Origin: Pseudomonas alkylphenolica
GTDB taxonomy: Bacteria > Pseudomonadota > Gammaproteobacteria > Pseudomonadales > Pseudomonadaceae
Direction of reading: 5' to 3'
DNA: 64,000 bases
NCBI RefSeq assembly: GCF_004025535.1
Contig: NZ_QJRG01000047.1
Location: forward strand, 558,001-622,000
The notes under the pieces were generated by a model that did not search any database, was not told where the DNA came from, and was given only the letters and a program-made list of their open reading frames with translations. Each line of letters begins with the position of its first letter. The first letter of the stretch is position 1. Below are positions 16,501 to 24,839 of the stretch, piece by piece. The position numbers were made by a program, and so were the translations under genes.

Positions 16501-17670
16501 ATGTTCGTCGACCTCACTCCCGAACAACATGCCCTGCGCCACAAGGTGCGGGACTATTTCCAGGCCCTGATGACCCCGGACATGCGCGACCAGTTGCGCG
16601 GCAAGGAAGGCGGCGAGCTGTTTCGCCAGACCATCCGCCAGATGGGCCGTGACGGCTGGCTGGCGGTCGGCTGGCCCAAGGCCCACGGTGGCCAGGGCTA
16701 CGCCGCCACCGAACAGTTGATCTTCTTTGAAGAAGCCAACATCGCCGGTGCGCCGCTGCCGTTCGTGACCATCAGCACCGTCGGCCCGGCCTTGATGACC
16801 CACGGCAGCGCGCTGCAGAAAGAGCGCTTTCTGCCCGGTATCGCCGCGGGTGAAATCATGTTCGCCATCGGCTACTCCGAGCCCGGTGCCGGCAGCGACC
16901 TGGCGGTGCTGAAAACCAGTGCGCGTCAGGACGATGAGGGCTTCGTGGTCAACGGCAACAAGCTGTGGACCTCGGGTGCCGAGTCGGCCGACTTTGTCTG
17001 GCTGGCCGCGCGTACCGATCCTGCCGAGGCACGGCACAAAGGCATTTCGCTGCTGATCGTCGACACCACGACACCGGGCTTCTCCCACACCCTGATTCCG
17101 ACCACCAGTATCCCGACCACGGCCACCTACTACGACAACGTGCGGGTGCCCAAAGAGATGCTGGTCGGCGAGTTGAACGGCGGCTGGAAGCTGATCACCT
17201 CGCAGCTCAATCACGAGCGCCTGGGCCTGGGCACCTGGTCGGACAAGGTGGTGGCGTTGTTCCGCCGCGTCTACCTGTGGGCGCGGGCTCGCGACGAGCA
17301 GGGCCGCCGGGCGATGGACAAGGCCTGGGTACGCAGCTCGCTGGCCGAGTGTTATGCGCGCCTGGAGGCCATGCGCCTGATCAACATGCGCATCGCCGCC
17401 GACCTGGAGCACGAGCGCATGAGCGTGGCACTGAGTTCGACCACCAAGGTGTTTGGTTCGGAGTCGGCCATCGAAATCCTTCGCAAGCTGGCGGCGATTG
17501 TCGGCGCCAACGGTTCGATGCGCAGTGGCTCGGCGGCAACCCTGCTGCAGGGCGAACTGGAATTCGAATTGCGTTGCGTGACGACCCTGACCTTCGGCGG
17601 TGGCACCAATGAAATCCAGCGTGAGCTGATCGCCCAGTTCGGCCTCGGCATGCCACGCACCCAACGCTGA
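16501..17670 (+). CDS. Acyl-CoA dehydrogenase, catalytic subunit type (FadE29/ChsE2-like)
   Basis: 389 residues, start preceded by AAGGAG. Features in order: helical N-terminus, GWPKAHGGQGYAA near 58-69, FAIGYSEPGAGSDLA near 121-135 (FAD/substrate loop), NGNKLWTSGA, Glu 239 in NHERLGLG as probable catalytic base, and GGGTNEIQRELIA near the end. It complements the subunit at 13770 that lacks this glutamate. The pair matches the FadE28-FadE29 heterotetramer of the mycobacterial igr operon, which desaturates the three-carbon steroid side chain. Ten bases separate it from the Ltp2-like gene, so it is in the same operon. Confidence 0.9.
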   Translation: MFVDLTPEQHALRHKVRDYFQALMTPDMRDQLRGKEGGELFRQTIRQMGRDGWLAVGWPKAHGGQGYAATEQLIFFEEANIAGAPLPFVTISTVGPALMTHGSALQKERFLPGIAAGEIMFAIGYSEPGAGSDLAVLKTSARQDDEGFVVNGNKLWTSGAESADFVWLAARTDPAEARHKGISLLIVDTTTPGFSHTLIPTTSIPTTATYYDNVRVPKEMLVGELNGGWKLITSQLNHERLGLGTWSDKVVALFRRVYLWARARDEQGRRAMDKAWVRSSLAECYARLEAMRLINMRIAADLEHERMSVALSSTTKVFGSESAIEILRKLAAIVGANGSMRSGSAATLLQGELEFELRCVTTLTFGGGTNEIQRELIAQFGLGMPRTQR

Positions 17671-17700
17671 CGCTCGTCCATCAAAAACAAAAACCGTACT

Positions 17701-17723
17701 CGCCCCGCAACCGGGGCGGGGCG
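17701..17723 (+). terminator. GC-rich hairpin between acyl-CoA dehydrogenase genes
   Basis: CGCCCCG and CGGGGCG flank a nine-base loop 30 bases past the preceding stop, and directly overlap the AAGGGG ribosome site region of the next gene. There is no T-run. It could be a weak terminator, an mRNA-processing site or a structure that tunes translation of the second dehydrogenase pair. Confidence 0.3.
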
Positions 17724-17735
17724 AAGGGGACTTTC

Positions 17736-18956
17736 ATGAGCACTATCGAGCAATTCCGGCACGACACCCGTGCCTGGCTGGAGGCCAACTGTCCGCTGTC
17801 GATGCGCACGGGCATGGCCGAAGGCGATGTGGTGTGGGGCAGCCAGAATCCGCAGTTTCCCTGCGAAGACGCGCGCCTGTGGTTCGAACGCATGCGCGAC
17901 AAGCGCTGGTTCTGCCCGGAGTGGCCGGTGGAGTATGGCGGCGCAGGCCTGAGCGACGAAGAACTGGCGGTGCTGGAAAGCGAAATGCGCCGGATCAAGT
18001 GTCGGCCGCCGCAAATCAACCTGGGCATCTGGATGCTCGGCCCGGTGTTGCTGGCCTTCGGCAGCGAAGAACAGAAACGCGACCTGTTGCCGCCGATTGC
18101 CCGCGGTGAAGTGCGCTGGTGCCAGGGCTTCTCCGAGCCGAACGCCGGCTCCGACCTGGCCAGCCTGAAAATGGCCGCGGTGGATGCCGGTGACCATTTC
18201 GTGGTCAACGGCAGCAAGATCTGGACCTCCTACGGCGACAAGTCCGACTGGATGTATGCGCTGGTGCGCACCGACTTCAGCGCGCCCAAGCACGAGGGCA
18301 TCAGCCTGATCGTGCTGGACATGCGTAGCCCCGGAGTGAAGCCGCAACCGATTGATCTGATCAGCGGCAAGTCGGCGTTCTGCCAGGTGTTTTTCGATAG
18401 CGTGAAGGTGCCCAAGAGCCAGTTGATCGGCCCGTTGAACGGCGGCTGGAACCTGGCCAAGTACCTGTTGCAGCACGAGCGCAAGGCGATGTCGAAGTTC
18501 GGCGAGTTCAGCTTGCCGTCACACTTCGACCTGCTGGCCCTGATGCGTGAATACGTGCCCGCGCCACAGAGCCAGAGTGAGCACGCACTGCAGGCCCGCG
18601 CCGCCGCCTGTGCGATGAACGAGCAGGCCTACAACCTGACCGTGCAGCGCATGGGTGAAGAGGCGCGGGCCGGTGAAGACATCAGCGGCCTGATGTCGAT
18701 CATGAAGCTGGTGCACACCGAGCAGGAACGCGACAAGTTCGAGGTGTTGCTCGATGCCATGGGCGGGCATGCCTTCGGTTGGGAATGCCCGGCGTTCAGC
18801 GAGCAGCAACTGGCGGTCACCCGCGCCTGGCTTAGCAGCTATGCGCTGACCATCTCTGGCGGCGCCTCGGAAATCCAGCTCAATGTCATCGCCAAGCGCG
18901 TGCTTGGTTTGCCTGAAGCGAAGAAGCCAGCCGTGAAAACAGGAGCACCGTCATGA
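17736..18956 (+). CDS. Acyl-CoA dehydrogenase, catalytic subunit type (FadE26/ChsE4-like)
   Basis: 406 residues. N-terminal FRHDTRAWLEANCP and CPEWPVEYGGAGLSDEE, then CQGFSEPNAGSDLASLK (about 129-145), NGSKIWTSYGDKSDWMY, probable catalytic Glu 248 in LLQHERKAM, and SGGASEIQLNVIAKRVLG near the end. This is the large, catalytically competent subunit of a second heteromeric dehydrogenase. Its stop overlaps the start of the next gene by four bases (ATGA), which makes them obvious partners. In cholesterol degradation the equivalent pair FadE26-FadE27 handles a longer side-chain acyl-CoA than FadE28-FadE29. The presence of both pairs suggests two rounds of side-chain shortening. Confidence 0.88.
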   Translation: MSTIEQFRHDTRAWLEANCPLSMRTGMAEGDVVWGSQNPQFPCEDARLWFERMRDKRWFCPEWPVEYGGAGLSDEELAVLESEMRRIKCRPPQINLGIWMLGPVLLAFGSEEQKRDLLPPIARGEVRWCQGFSEPNAGSDLASLKMAAVDAGDHFVVNGSKIWTSYGDKSDWMYALVRTDFSAPKHEGISLIVLDMRSPGVKPQPIDLISGKSAFCQVFFDSVKVPKSQLIGPLNGGWNLAKYLLQHERKAMSKFGEFSLPSHFDLLALMREYVPAPQSQSEHALQARAAACAMNEQAYNLTVQRMGEEARAGEDISGLMSIMKLVHTEQERDKFEVLLDAMGGHAFGWECPAFSEQQLAVTRAWLSSYALTISGGASEIQLNVIAKRVLGLPEAKKPAVKTGAPS

Positions 18957-20095
18957 GCCTGCGTTATAGCGATGAACAGCGTTTGCTGGCCGACAGCGCG
19001 CGGGACTTTCTCGCCGCCCGCAGCCCGGTCAGTGCCCAGCGCCGACTGCGTGATGAAGCGTTGGCACCAGGCTTCGATACACAGCTATGGCGCGATGCCG
19101 TCGAACTGGGCTGGAGTGCGATTCCGTTTCCGGAAGACCTCGGCGGCCTGGATTTCGGCTGCAAGGGCCTCGGGCCGATCTTCGAATCCATGGGGCGCAA
19201 CCTGTCTGCCACACCGTTGCTCTCAAGCGTAGTGCTGGGTGGCTCGTTGCTGCACCTGGCGGGTAATTCGACGCAGCAGGCGCAGTGGTTGCAGGCAGTG
19301 ATCGGAGGCGAGCAGCGCCTGGCCCTGGCCGTCGACGAAGGCTCGCGTCATGCACCGAGCCGCATTGCCCTTGAGGCGAAGGCAGAGGGGCAGGGCTATC
19401 GCCTGCACGGCGACAAGTTCTGGGTCGTTGATGGTCTGGGTGCCGATGCCTATGTGGTGGCGGCGCGTACCGCCGGTCAACCGGGCGAGACCCAAGGCAT
19501 CAGCCTGTTCCTGGTGCCCGCCACTACGCCGGGCCTGACGGTGAGTGCCTTGTCGCTGATCGACTCGCGCAACAGCGCACGCCTGCAACTGAACGGTGTG
19601 CAACTGGGCAGCGAGGCGCTGCTGGGTACCTTGAGCCAAGGTTGGGATGCGCTGGAAATCGCGCTGGACCGAGGTCGCACTTGCCTGGCGGCGGAGCTGC
19701 TGGGCATGGCCGAGCAGCTGTTCGAGACCACGCTGGAATACATCAAGACCCGGGTGCAGTTCGACACCGCGATTGGCACTTTCCAGGTTCTGCAACATCG
19801 CGCCGCGCAAATGTACGTCGACCTGGCGCTGACTCGCAGTGCCCTGATGGCGGCACTGGCGACGCTGGATGACGCCAGCGTGGATGCCCGGGCCCGCGCC
19901 CGACTGGTCAGCCTGGCGAAATGGAAAGCGGGCGACACCGCGATCAAGGTCGCCAACGAAGCGGTGCAGATGCACGGCGGGATTGGCGTCACCGATGAAC
20001 TGGATGTCGGCCTGTACCTCAAGCACGTGCGCGTTGCGCAGAGCTGCCTGGGTGACCGCGACTTCCATTGCGAGCGCTATTCGGCCCACGCGTAA
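18953..20095 (+). CDS. Acyl-CoA dehydrogenase, small subunit type (FadE27/ChsE5-like)
   Basis: 380 residues, AGGAG nine bases before an ATG that overlaps the preceding stop. Acyl-CoA dehydrogenase fold: LRYSDEQRLLADSARDFLAAR at the start, IPFPEDLGGLDFGCKGLGP, KFWVVDGLGADAYVVAART, IKTRVQFDTAIGTFQVLQHR and MHGGIGVTDELDVGLYLKH. The position of the HER glutamate of the partner is occupied by ALDRGRTCL, so the catalytic base is absent at that site. It probably contributes FAD or substrate contacts to the heterotetramer with the product of 17736-18956. Last gene of the tight operon; a REP pair follows. Confidence 0.87.
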   Translation: MSLRYSDEQRLLADSARDFLAARSPVSAQRRLRDEALAPGFDTQLWRDAVELGWSAIPFPEDLGGLDFGCKGLGPIFESMGRNLSATPLLSSVVLGGSLLHLAGNSTQQAQWLQAVIGGEQRLALAVDEGSRHAPSRIALEAKAEGQGYRLHGDKFWVVDGLGADAYVVAARTAGQPGETQGISLFLVPATTPGLTVSALSLIDSRNSARLQLNGVQLGSEALLGTLSQGWDALEIALDRGRTCLAAELLGMAEQLFETTLEYIKTRVQFDTAIGTFQVLQHRAAQMYVDLALTRSALMAALATLDDASVDARARARLVSLAKWKAGDTAIKVANEAVQMHGGIGVTDELDVGLYLKHVRVAQSCLGDRDFHCERYSAHA

Positions 20096-20103
20096 CTCCT
20101 CCT

Positions 20104-20193
20104 TGTGGGAGCGGGTTTACCCGCGAAGGCGGCATGTCTGCTCATGCAGATGGCGGATCTTGCCGCCTCTTCGCGGGCAAGCCCGCTCCCACA
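20104..20193. repeat. Inverted pair of REP elements
   Basis: TGTGGGAGCGGG...CCCGCGAAGGCGGC on the left and its near-complement GCCGCCTCTTCGCGGGCAAGCCCGCTCCCACA on the right face each other around about 25 bases. This is the classic paired REP (BIME-like) arrangement of Pseudomonas. It lies between the acyl-CoA dehydrogenase operon and the CoA ligase gene and could end or stabilise the upstream transcript. Confidence 0.8.
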
Positions 20194-20223
20194 GGTTATT
20201 CGGCTGTTCTGGAGAACACACAG

Positions 20224-21903
20224 ATGAGCATTGAACGTTGGCAAACCGCGTGGCGCCAACTGATCGCCCCCGGTGCGCCCTTTGAAGTGGTGACGCCGGA
20301 TGACGGCACACCACGCTATTTCCGTCACGCCGCGCACGACATGTTGCAGGTGATCGACGCCGGCCGGGTGCACGGCGACCGCGAGTTTCTGGTCTGGCAA
20401 TCGCAACGCCTGACCTTCAATCAGTATTACGACCAGGTTGACCGCCTCGCCGGGCAGATGATCGCCCGTTTCGGCCTGCAACCAGGCGAGCGCGTGGCAA
20501 TTGCCATGCGCAACCAGCCGGCGTGGCTGGTGGCCTTCGCGGCGATCCTGCGCTGTGGTGCGGTGTGTGTGCCGCTCAACAGTTGGGGCCTGCGCAACGA
20601 GCTGCAGTACGCCCTGCAGGACAGCGGCTCGCGCCTGCTGCTGTGCGACCAGGCGCGCCTCGATACCCTGCGTGATGACCTGGGTCGTGAGCAGCTGGCA
20701 ACGATCGTTGTCGACGGCCAGGGTGAGCTGCCCGAATACTGCCTGAGCTACGAAGCGTTGCTCAGCGAGTCGGCGATGTCGGTGCCGGTCCTGGACATCG
20801 ACCCCGATGCCCCGGCGATGATTCTCTACACCTCCGGCACCACCAGCCGCGCCAAGGGGGCGGTGTCCAGCCATCGGGCAATCTGCCAGGCGGTGACCGC
20901 GCTGGATTTCCAGAGCGCGTTTTGCGCGATGAGTTCGCCCGAGCGCATCGGTGTTGTGATCAACAGTGGCTTTGCGCCCACGACGCTCGCGGCGGTGCCG
21001 CTGTTTCATGTCAGCGGCTTGCATGCGCAGTTCCTCTCGGCGTTACGCGGCGGTCGCCGCCTGATGCTGATGTACAAGTGGGACGTCGAGCGCGCCATCG
21101 ACCTGATTCGCGATGAACGTTGCACCCAGTTCAACGGTGCGCCGGTGATGATGCAGCAGCTGCTCGCTTCGCCGCGGTTTGGCACCGAACAAACCGCCAG
21201 CCTGTTCGGGCTGGGCCTGGGCGGTAGCGCATCCTCCGCCAGCGTGCTCGACGACATGCTCAGGATCAAACCGGATGTCATCGGTGGTGCCGGTTACGGC
21301 CTGACAGAAAGCAACGGCATTGGCGCAGCGATTGGTGGCGACCAGTTTGTCTACAAACCGGCGACGGCGGGGTGGGCGTTGCCCATCGTCGACATTCGCA
21401 TCGGCGACAGCCCCGAACAGCCGCAACCGGCGGGCACGAGCGGGGTGATCTGGCTGCGTTCGCCAACCTTGATGAGCGCCTACTGGAACCTGCCGCAGGC
21501 CTCGGCACAAAGCCTGCGCGACGGCTGGCTGGACACCGGTGATATCGGTTATCTCGACGATGAGGGCTTCCTCAGCATCACCGGCCGGGTCAAAGAGTTG
21601 ATCAACCGCGGTGGCGAGAAGATTTCTGCCGCTGAAGTCGAGACCTGCGTCCTCGATATGCCTGGCGTTCTTGAAGCGGCGGCGTTCGCCATTGCCGACC
21701 CGGTGTTGGGTGAGGCGGTGGGCCTGGCGGTGCACGGCCAGGCCGGCAGGCTGCCTCAGGAAACACAGATCTGCGCGTTCATCGCCGAGCGTCTGGCCGC
21801 CTACAAAGTGCCGGCGCAGGTCTTCCGGGTACTCGAACCCTTGCCGCGCAATGCCACCGGCAAGGTGCTCAAGGCGCAACTGCAAGAAAGTTTGGGCGCA
21901 TGA
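20224..21903 (+). CDS. AMP-forming acyl-CoA synthetase
   Basis: 559 residues from the ATG at 20224 (GGAGA upstream); an open frame extends back to 20068 through the REP repeat and is rejected. Adenylate-forming enzyme: phosphate loop ILYTSGTTSRAKGAVS near 200, GYGLTESNG, DTGDIGYLDDEGFLSITGR with the hinge, ELINRGGEKI, and the C-terminal catalytic Lys in RNATGKVLK. It activates a carboxylic acid to its CoA ester with ATP through an acyl-AMP. In this cluster it should charge the substrate acid, or an acid made by the aldehyde dehydrogenase, for the CoA-dependent steps. The exact acid is unknown. Confidence 0.93.
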   Translation: MSIERWQTAWRQLIAPGAPFEVVTPDDGTPRYFRHAAHDMLQVIDAGRVHGDREFLVWQSQRLTFNQYYDQVDRLAGQMIARFGLQPGERVAIAMRNQPAWLVAFAAILRCGAVCVPLNSWGLRNELQYALQDSGSRLLLCDQARLDTLRDDLGREQLATIVVDGQGELPEYCLSYEALLSESAMSVPVLDIDPDAPAMILYTSGTTSRAKGAVSSHRAICQAVTALDFQSAFCAMSSPERIGVVINSGFAPTTLAAVPLFHVSGLHAQFLSALRGGRRLMLMYKWDVERAIDLIRDERCTQFNGAPVMMQQLLASPRFGTEQTASLFGLGLGGSASSASVLDDMLRIKPDVIGGAGYGLTESNGIGAAIGGDQFVYKPATAGWALPIVDIRIGDSPEQPQPAGTSGVIWLRSPTLMSAYWNLPQASAQSLRDGWLDTGDIGYLDDEGFLSITGRVKELINRGGEKISAAEVETCVLDMPGVLEAAAFAIADPVLGEAVGLAVHGQAGRLPQETQICAFIAERLAAYKVPAQVFRVLEPLPRNATGKVLKAQLQESLGA

Positions 21904-21909
21904 CGCCTG

Positions 21910-21929
21910 CTTAGTCTTTCCGGACGATG
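21910..21929. promoter_or_regulatory. Degenerate copy of the cluster palindrome before the DUF1329 gene
   Basis: This 20-base stretch matches the palindrome at 3077-3096 at 13 of 20 positions, with one half (CGGACGA) intact and the other reduced to AGTC. It lies 68 bases before the DUF1329 start. Weak alone; noted because it is in the right kind of place. Confidence 0.25.
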
Positions 21930-21996
21930 TCGGGGCCGGCAGATCAGGAACAAATGGGTGCATACCAAACAGCCTTATCAGCGAAGGAGGCAACAC

Positions 21997-23379
21997 ATGA
22001 AAATAACAAGAACAGGTCTCATGCTCGCGGTCGCAGTCACAGCCAATAGCGGGCTGCTGGGTTCCGCGTTCGCCGAGGTGTCGCCGCAGGAAGCCGCCAA
22101 ACTGGGCAAGGAGCTGACGTGTGTCGGTGCCGAGCAAGCCGGGAACGCCGAGGGCACCATTCCGCCGTTTACCGGTAAATACCTGGGCGAAGTGCCCAGC
22201 TGGAATCACGTCAAGTTCTCCGGCGATCAACCGGTCGATCCCTACGCTGCCGAGAAGCCGATCCTGGTGATTACCGCGCAGAACATGGGCCAGTACGAGG
22301 CGCACCTGACCGAAGGGCAGAAGGCCCTGCTGAAGAAGTACCCGACCACCTACAAGATGAACATCTACCCGGGGCACCGGGATTTCCGCTACCCCGATTA
22401 TGTCTGCCGCCGGGCGATGGACAACGCACTGAACGCCAAGCTGGTCAACGACGGCGAAGGCTTCACCGGGATTGGCCAGGTGCCGTTCCCGATTCCCAAA
22501 TCCGGCACTGAAGTGGTGTGGAACCACCAGTTGCCGGCGCGTGCCTACACCGAAGAAAAGACCACCGACCTGGCCTCTGTCCTGCCTAACGGCAGCATTG
22601 GCTGGGGGCGTGCCTACGCCCGTAACCTGTCGATGGCCAACTCGCCTACCACCGACCCGCGCACCGAAGACAAACTGTCGGCGATGAGCAACAACATGAC
22701 CCTCAAGCCTGCCCGTGACAACGGCACGCTCAGCATTGCCCATGAACCCTACAACTACGGCACCGATGCACGTCAGGCCTGGTCCTACAGCCCATCGACC
22801 CGACGCGTACGGCAACTGCCGGGGTATGGTTTCGACCAGCCGATGATCGGTACCAACGGCACCATGACCGTGGACGAAGACCGCCTGTTCAACGGCTCGC
22901 CCGAACGCTACACCTGGAAGCTGATCGGCAAGCGCGAAATCTACAGCCCGGCCAACGCCTTCAAGGCCAACACCGGCACCGTCAAGTACGCCGACATTCT
23001 CACGCCCAACCACCCCAACCCGGAGTTCATGCGGTATGAGTTGCGCCGCGTGTGGGTTGTGGAAGCGGACCTGAAGGAAGGCTTCCGTCACGTCTATGGC
23101 AAGCGGGTGCTGTTCATTGACGAGGACACCTGGCATGCAGTGATGGCCGACAACTACGATGCCCGCGGTCAGCTGTGGAAGCACGCCATGATCAACTACT
23201 ACTACCACCCGGACATGAGCGCCTGGCAGGCCGGTTCGCAGTTCTTCATGGACCTGAACTCCGGCCAGTACACCGGCTACGGCATGACCAACGAATCGAA
23301 GAAGGGCCCGATCCTCAACGAAGGTAAATTCACCACGGACCAGTACACCGCAGATGCGGCGCGGGCTATCGGGCGGTAA
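21997..23379 (+). CDS. DUF1329 family periplasmic/outer-membrane-associated protein
   Basis: 460 residues from the ATG at 21997, which has a perfect GAAGGAGG ribosome site; a longer frame starts at 21958. A signal peptide (residues 1 to about 24, cleaved near AFAEVS) sends it out of the cytoplasm. The rest is rich in short polar motifs typical of DUF1329 (LGKELTCVGAEQAGNAEG, NHPNPEFMRYELRRVWVVEA, LFIDEDTWHAV), a LolB/LppX-like beta fold thought to bind hydrophobic ligands. DUF1329 genes, often with DUF1302, recur in clusters for hydrophobic substrates such as steroids and aromatics. No DUF1302 gene is present here. Role inferred: passage of a hydrophobic substrate through the envelope. Confidence 0.9.
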   Translation: MKITRTGLMLAVAVTANSGLLGSAFAEVSPQEAAKLGKELTCVGAEQAGNAEGTIPPFTGKYLGEVPSWNHVKFSGDQPVDPYAAEKPILVITAQNMGQYEAHLTEGQKALLKKYPTTYKMNIYPGHRDFRYPDYVCRRAMDNALNAKLVNDGEGFTGIGQVPFPIPKSGTEVVWNHQLPARAYTEEKTTDLASVLPNGSIGWGRAYARNLSMANSPTTDPRTEDKLSAMSNNMTLKPARDNGTLSIAHEPYNYGTDARQAWSYSPSTRRVRQLPGYGFDQPMIGTNGTMTVDEDRLFNGSPERYTWKLIGKREIYSPANAFKANTGTVKYADILTPNHPNPEFMRYELRRVWVVEADLKEGFRHVYGKRVLFIDEDTWHAVMADNYDARGQLWKHAMINYYYHPDMSAWQAGSQFFMDLNSGQYTGYGMTNESKKGPILNEGKFTTDQYTADAARAIGR

Positions 23380-23402
23380 TCAACCGGTAACACCTGCAGT
23401 AC

Positions 23403-23434
23403 AAAGCCCTGCCGGTTACCGGTGGGGCTTTTTT
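23403..23434 (+). terminator. Rho-independent terminator after the DUF1329 gene
   Basis: AAGCCC...GGGCTT outer arms with an inner CCGG/CCGG stem and a three-base loop, followed by TTTTTT. The hairpin sits 24 bases past the stop codon and marks the right end of the catabolic cluster. Confidence 0.88.
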
Positions 23435-23453
23435 ATGCTTCATGGGCGCGCCT

Positions 23454-24731
23454 TCACAAGGTACGGCTATCGACTTCGTGCTCGTCCTCAAAGGCCATGA
23501 ACTGTTGCAGATCGAGCAGGTCCAGCTTGACCCTGGCAATAAAAGCCGAGAACGCGAGAGTGGCGGCGAGCCGCCGCAGGTCGCTGGCCCAGGCCGGTAT
23601 ATAGGCTGGCCCCTGCAACCAGCCCGAGTCGAACAGCGGCGCCAGGTGCAACGTGTCGCCGAGGGTCAGGCGCCCGGCAAACAGATGCCCGACCAGCTCC
23701 GGACGGTTGTCGCGGATTGCCACGCGCAGCAGGGTGTGCACGCCGAGCAACCCGGTCAGGTACGCGGCGTCCTTGGTAAACGCCGAGCCACCACGCACGT
23801 CGGCGCCGCGAAAGATCCGCTGGGTTGAGCGAAAGGATTCTTCCGGCGACTGCCCGGCCTTGAGAAAGCCTTCGAACACCTGGATGAAGTCGGCGCCATC
23901 GAGCGCTTGCTGCACCGCGAGCACGCGCAAGGCGAGGCGCCGCAGGCGGTTGATGTCCATGCTGCCGGTGAGCAGCTCGGCCAATGTGGCAATGCCTTCC
24001 TGCGTCTGAGTCGTGCGTGGCGCGCCCAGGGCCAGGCACTTGAGGTTGGGCTGGCGTGCACCGTTCTGCGCGGTGGCCACATGCACAAAGGCTTCATGCT
24101 GCAGCAACTGCTGTTTGTCCAGTTCGGTGAACAAGGCGCTGGCGCGCAGGCGAATGCGGCTGACCCCGGCAATGGCCTTGGCGGCCAGGTCCGGGTCAAG
24201 CTGAATGCTGATCTGGCCTTCACCAAAAAATCGGTCCAGTTCCGGTTGCAACCAGGCGGCAAACACCTCGGCGGGAATCTCGGCGGGGCTCGGGGGAATG
24301 CAGTCGCCGCCGAGCAGGGCGTCGGTGGTCTTGAGAAAGAAGTGTGCGGCGTCAAGCATGCTCAGCTTTTGCCTGGGGTAGTAAAAGTCCGGTCGCCGAT
24401 ACAGCAGCGAGGAGTAGCGGGTAAACGCAGGCGTACCCATGGCTCCGAGCATGCGCCCGGCCGTGGCATAGCTGTGCGCGGTCCTGGCGAGAAAGCGGCC
24501 CGCGGGATGGCCTTGGTCACAGCGGTCGACAAAGTTGTCGAGCGCGGAAATCTCGGCGCCATGCTCGCGCGGGGTGAAGGTGACTGTGGGCAATTGTGCT
24601 TTACCGCTGCGCCATTGACCGAGGAAAACCTCCTCGACGCCATCGGGCCACGCCAGTGCATCGAGCACCCGGATTTTACGGGTTAACGCCGGTAATGCGG
24701 CATCGAGTTCAGACAGCGACATGGCACTCAT
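23454..24731 (-). CDS. DUF1704 family putative zinc metallopeptidase
   Basis: 425 residues from the ATG at 24731 (AGGTGAAGG upstream); an ATG three codons on is equally usable. Recognised from HEAFVH, a HExxxH zinc motif, and from TQEGIATLAELL, the QEG(L/I)A motif of DUF1704 proteins annotated as flavohaemoglobin expression-modulating QEGLA proteins. The same family includes the eukaryotic MATCAP-type tyrosine carboxypeptidases, so peptidase activity is plausible; the bacterial substrate is not known. No signal peptide, so cytoplasmic. It converges on the DUF1329 gene and looks monocistronic and unrelated to the catabolic cluster. Confidence 0.82.
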   Translation of the reverse strand: MSAMSLSELDAALPALTRKIRVLDALAWPDGVEEVFLGQWRSGKAQLPTVTFTPREHGAEISALDNFVDRCDQGHPAGRFLARTAHSYATAGRMLGAMGTPAFTRYSSLLYRRPDFYYPRQKLSMLDAAHFFLKTTDALLGGDCIPPSPAEIPAEVFAAWLQPELDRFFGEGQISIQLDPDLAAKAIAGVSRIRLRASALFTELDKQQLLQHEAFVHVATAQNGARQPNLKCLALGAPRTTQTQEGIATLAELLTGSMDINRLRRLALRVLAVQQALDGADFIQVFEGFLKAGQSPEESFRSTQRIFRGADVRGGSAFTKDAAYLTGLLGVHTLLRVAIRDNRPELVGHLFAGRLTLGDTLHLAPLFDSGWLQGPAYIPAWASDLRRLAATLAFSAFIARVKLDLLDLQQFMAFEDEHEVDSRTL

Positions 24732-24792
24732 GGCCTTCACCTTGAGGGACGATGATCCATGTTTTGAGCTTAGTCGTTGCCAAGGCAATGCA

Positions 24793-24821
24793 GCGAAGCA
24801 GGCCGAGTTGGCCTGCTTCGC
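24793..24821. terminator. Hairpin between the DUF1704 gene and the unknown operon
   Basis: Twelve-base perfect arms (GCGAAGCAGGCC and its complement) with a five-base loop. It lies 19 bases past the stop of the leftward gene ending at 24840, so it probably ends that operon. There is no long T-run. Confidence 0.6.
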
Positions 24822-24839
24822 CTTCACGCTACCAGCCTG

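Noticed and set aside
20068..20223. Open frame extending the CoA ligase upstream through the REP repeat
   Set aside because: It encodes REP-derived residues and has no ribosome site; the ATG at 20224 with GGAGA is better.
21043..23208. 721-codon minus-strand frame across the ligase and DUF1329 genes
   Set aside because: Spans two real genes of opposite orientation and a promoter region; typical high-GC artefact.
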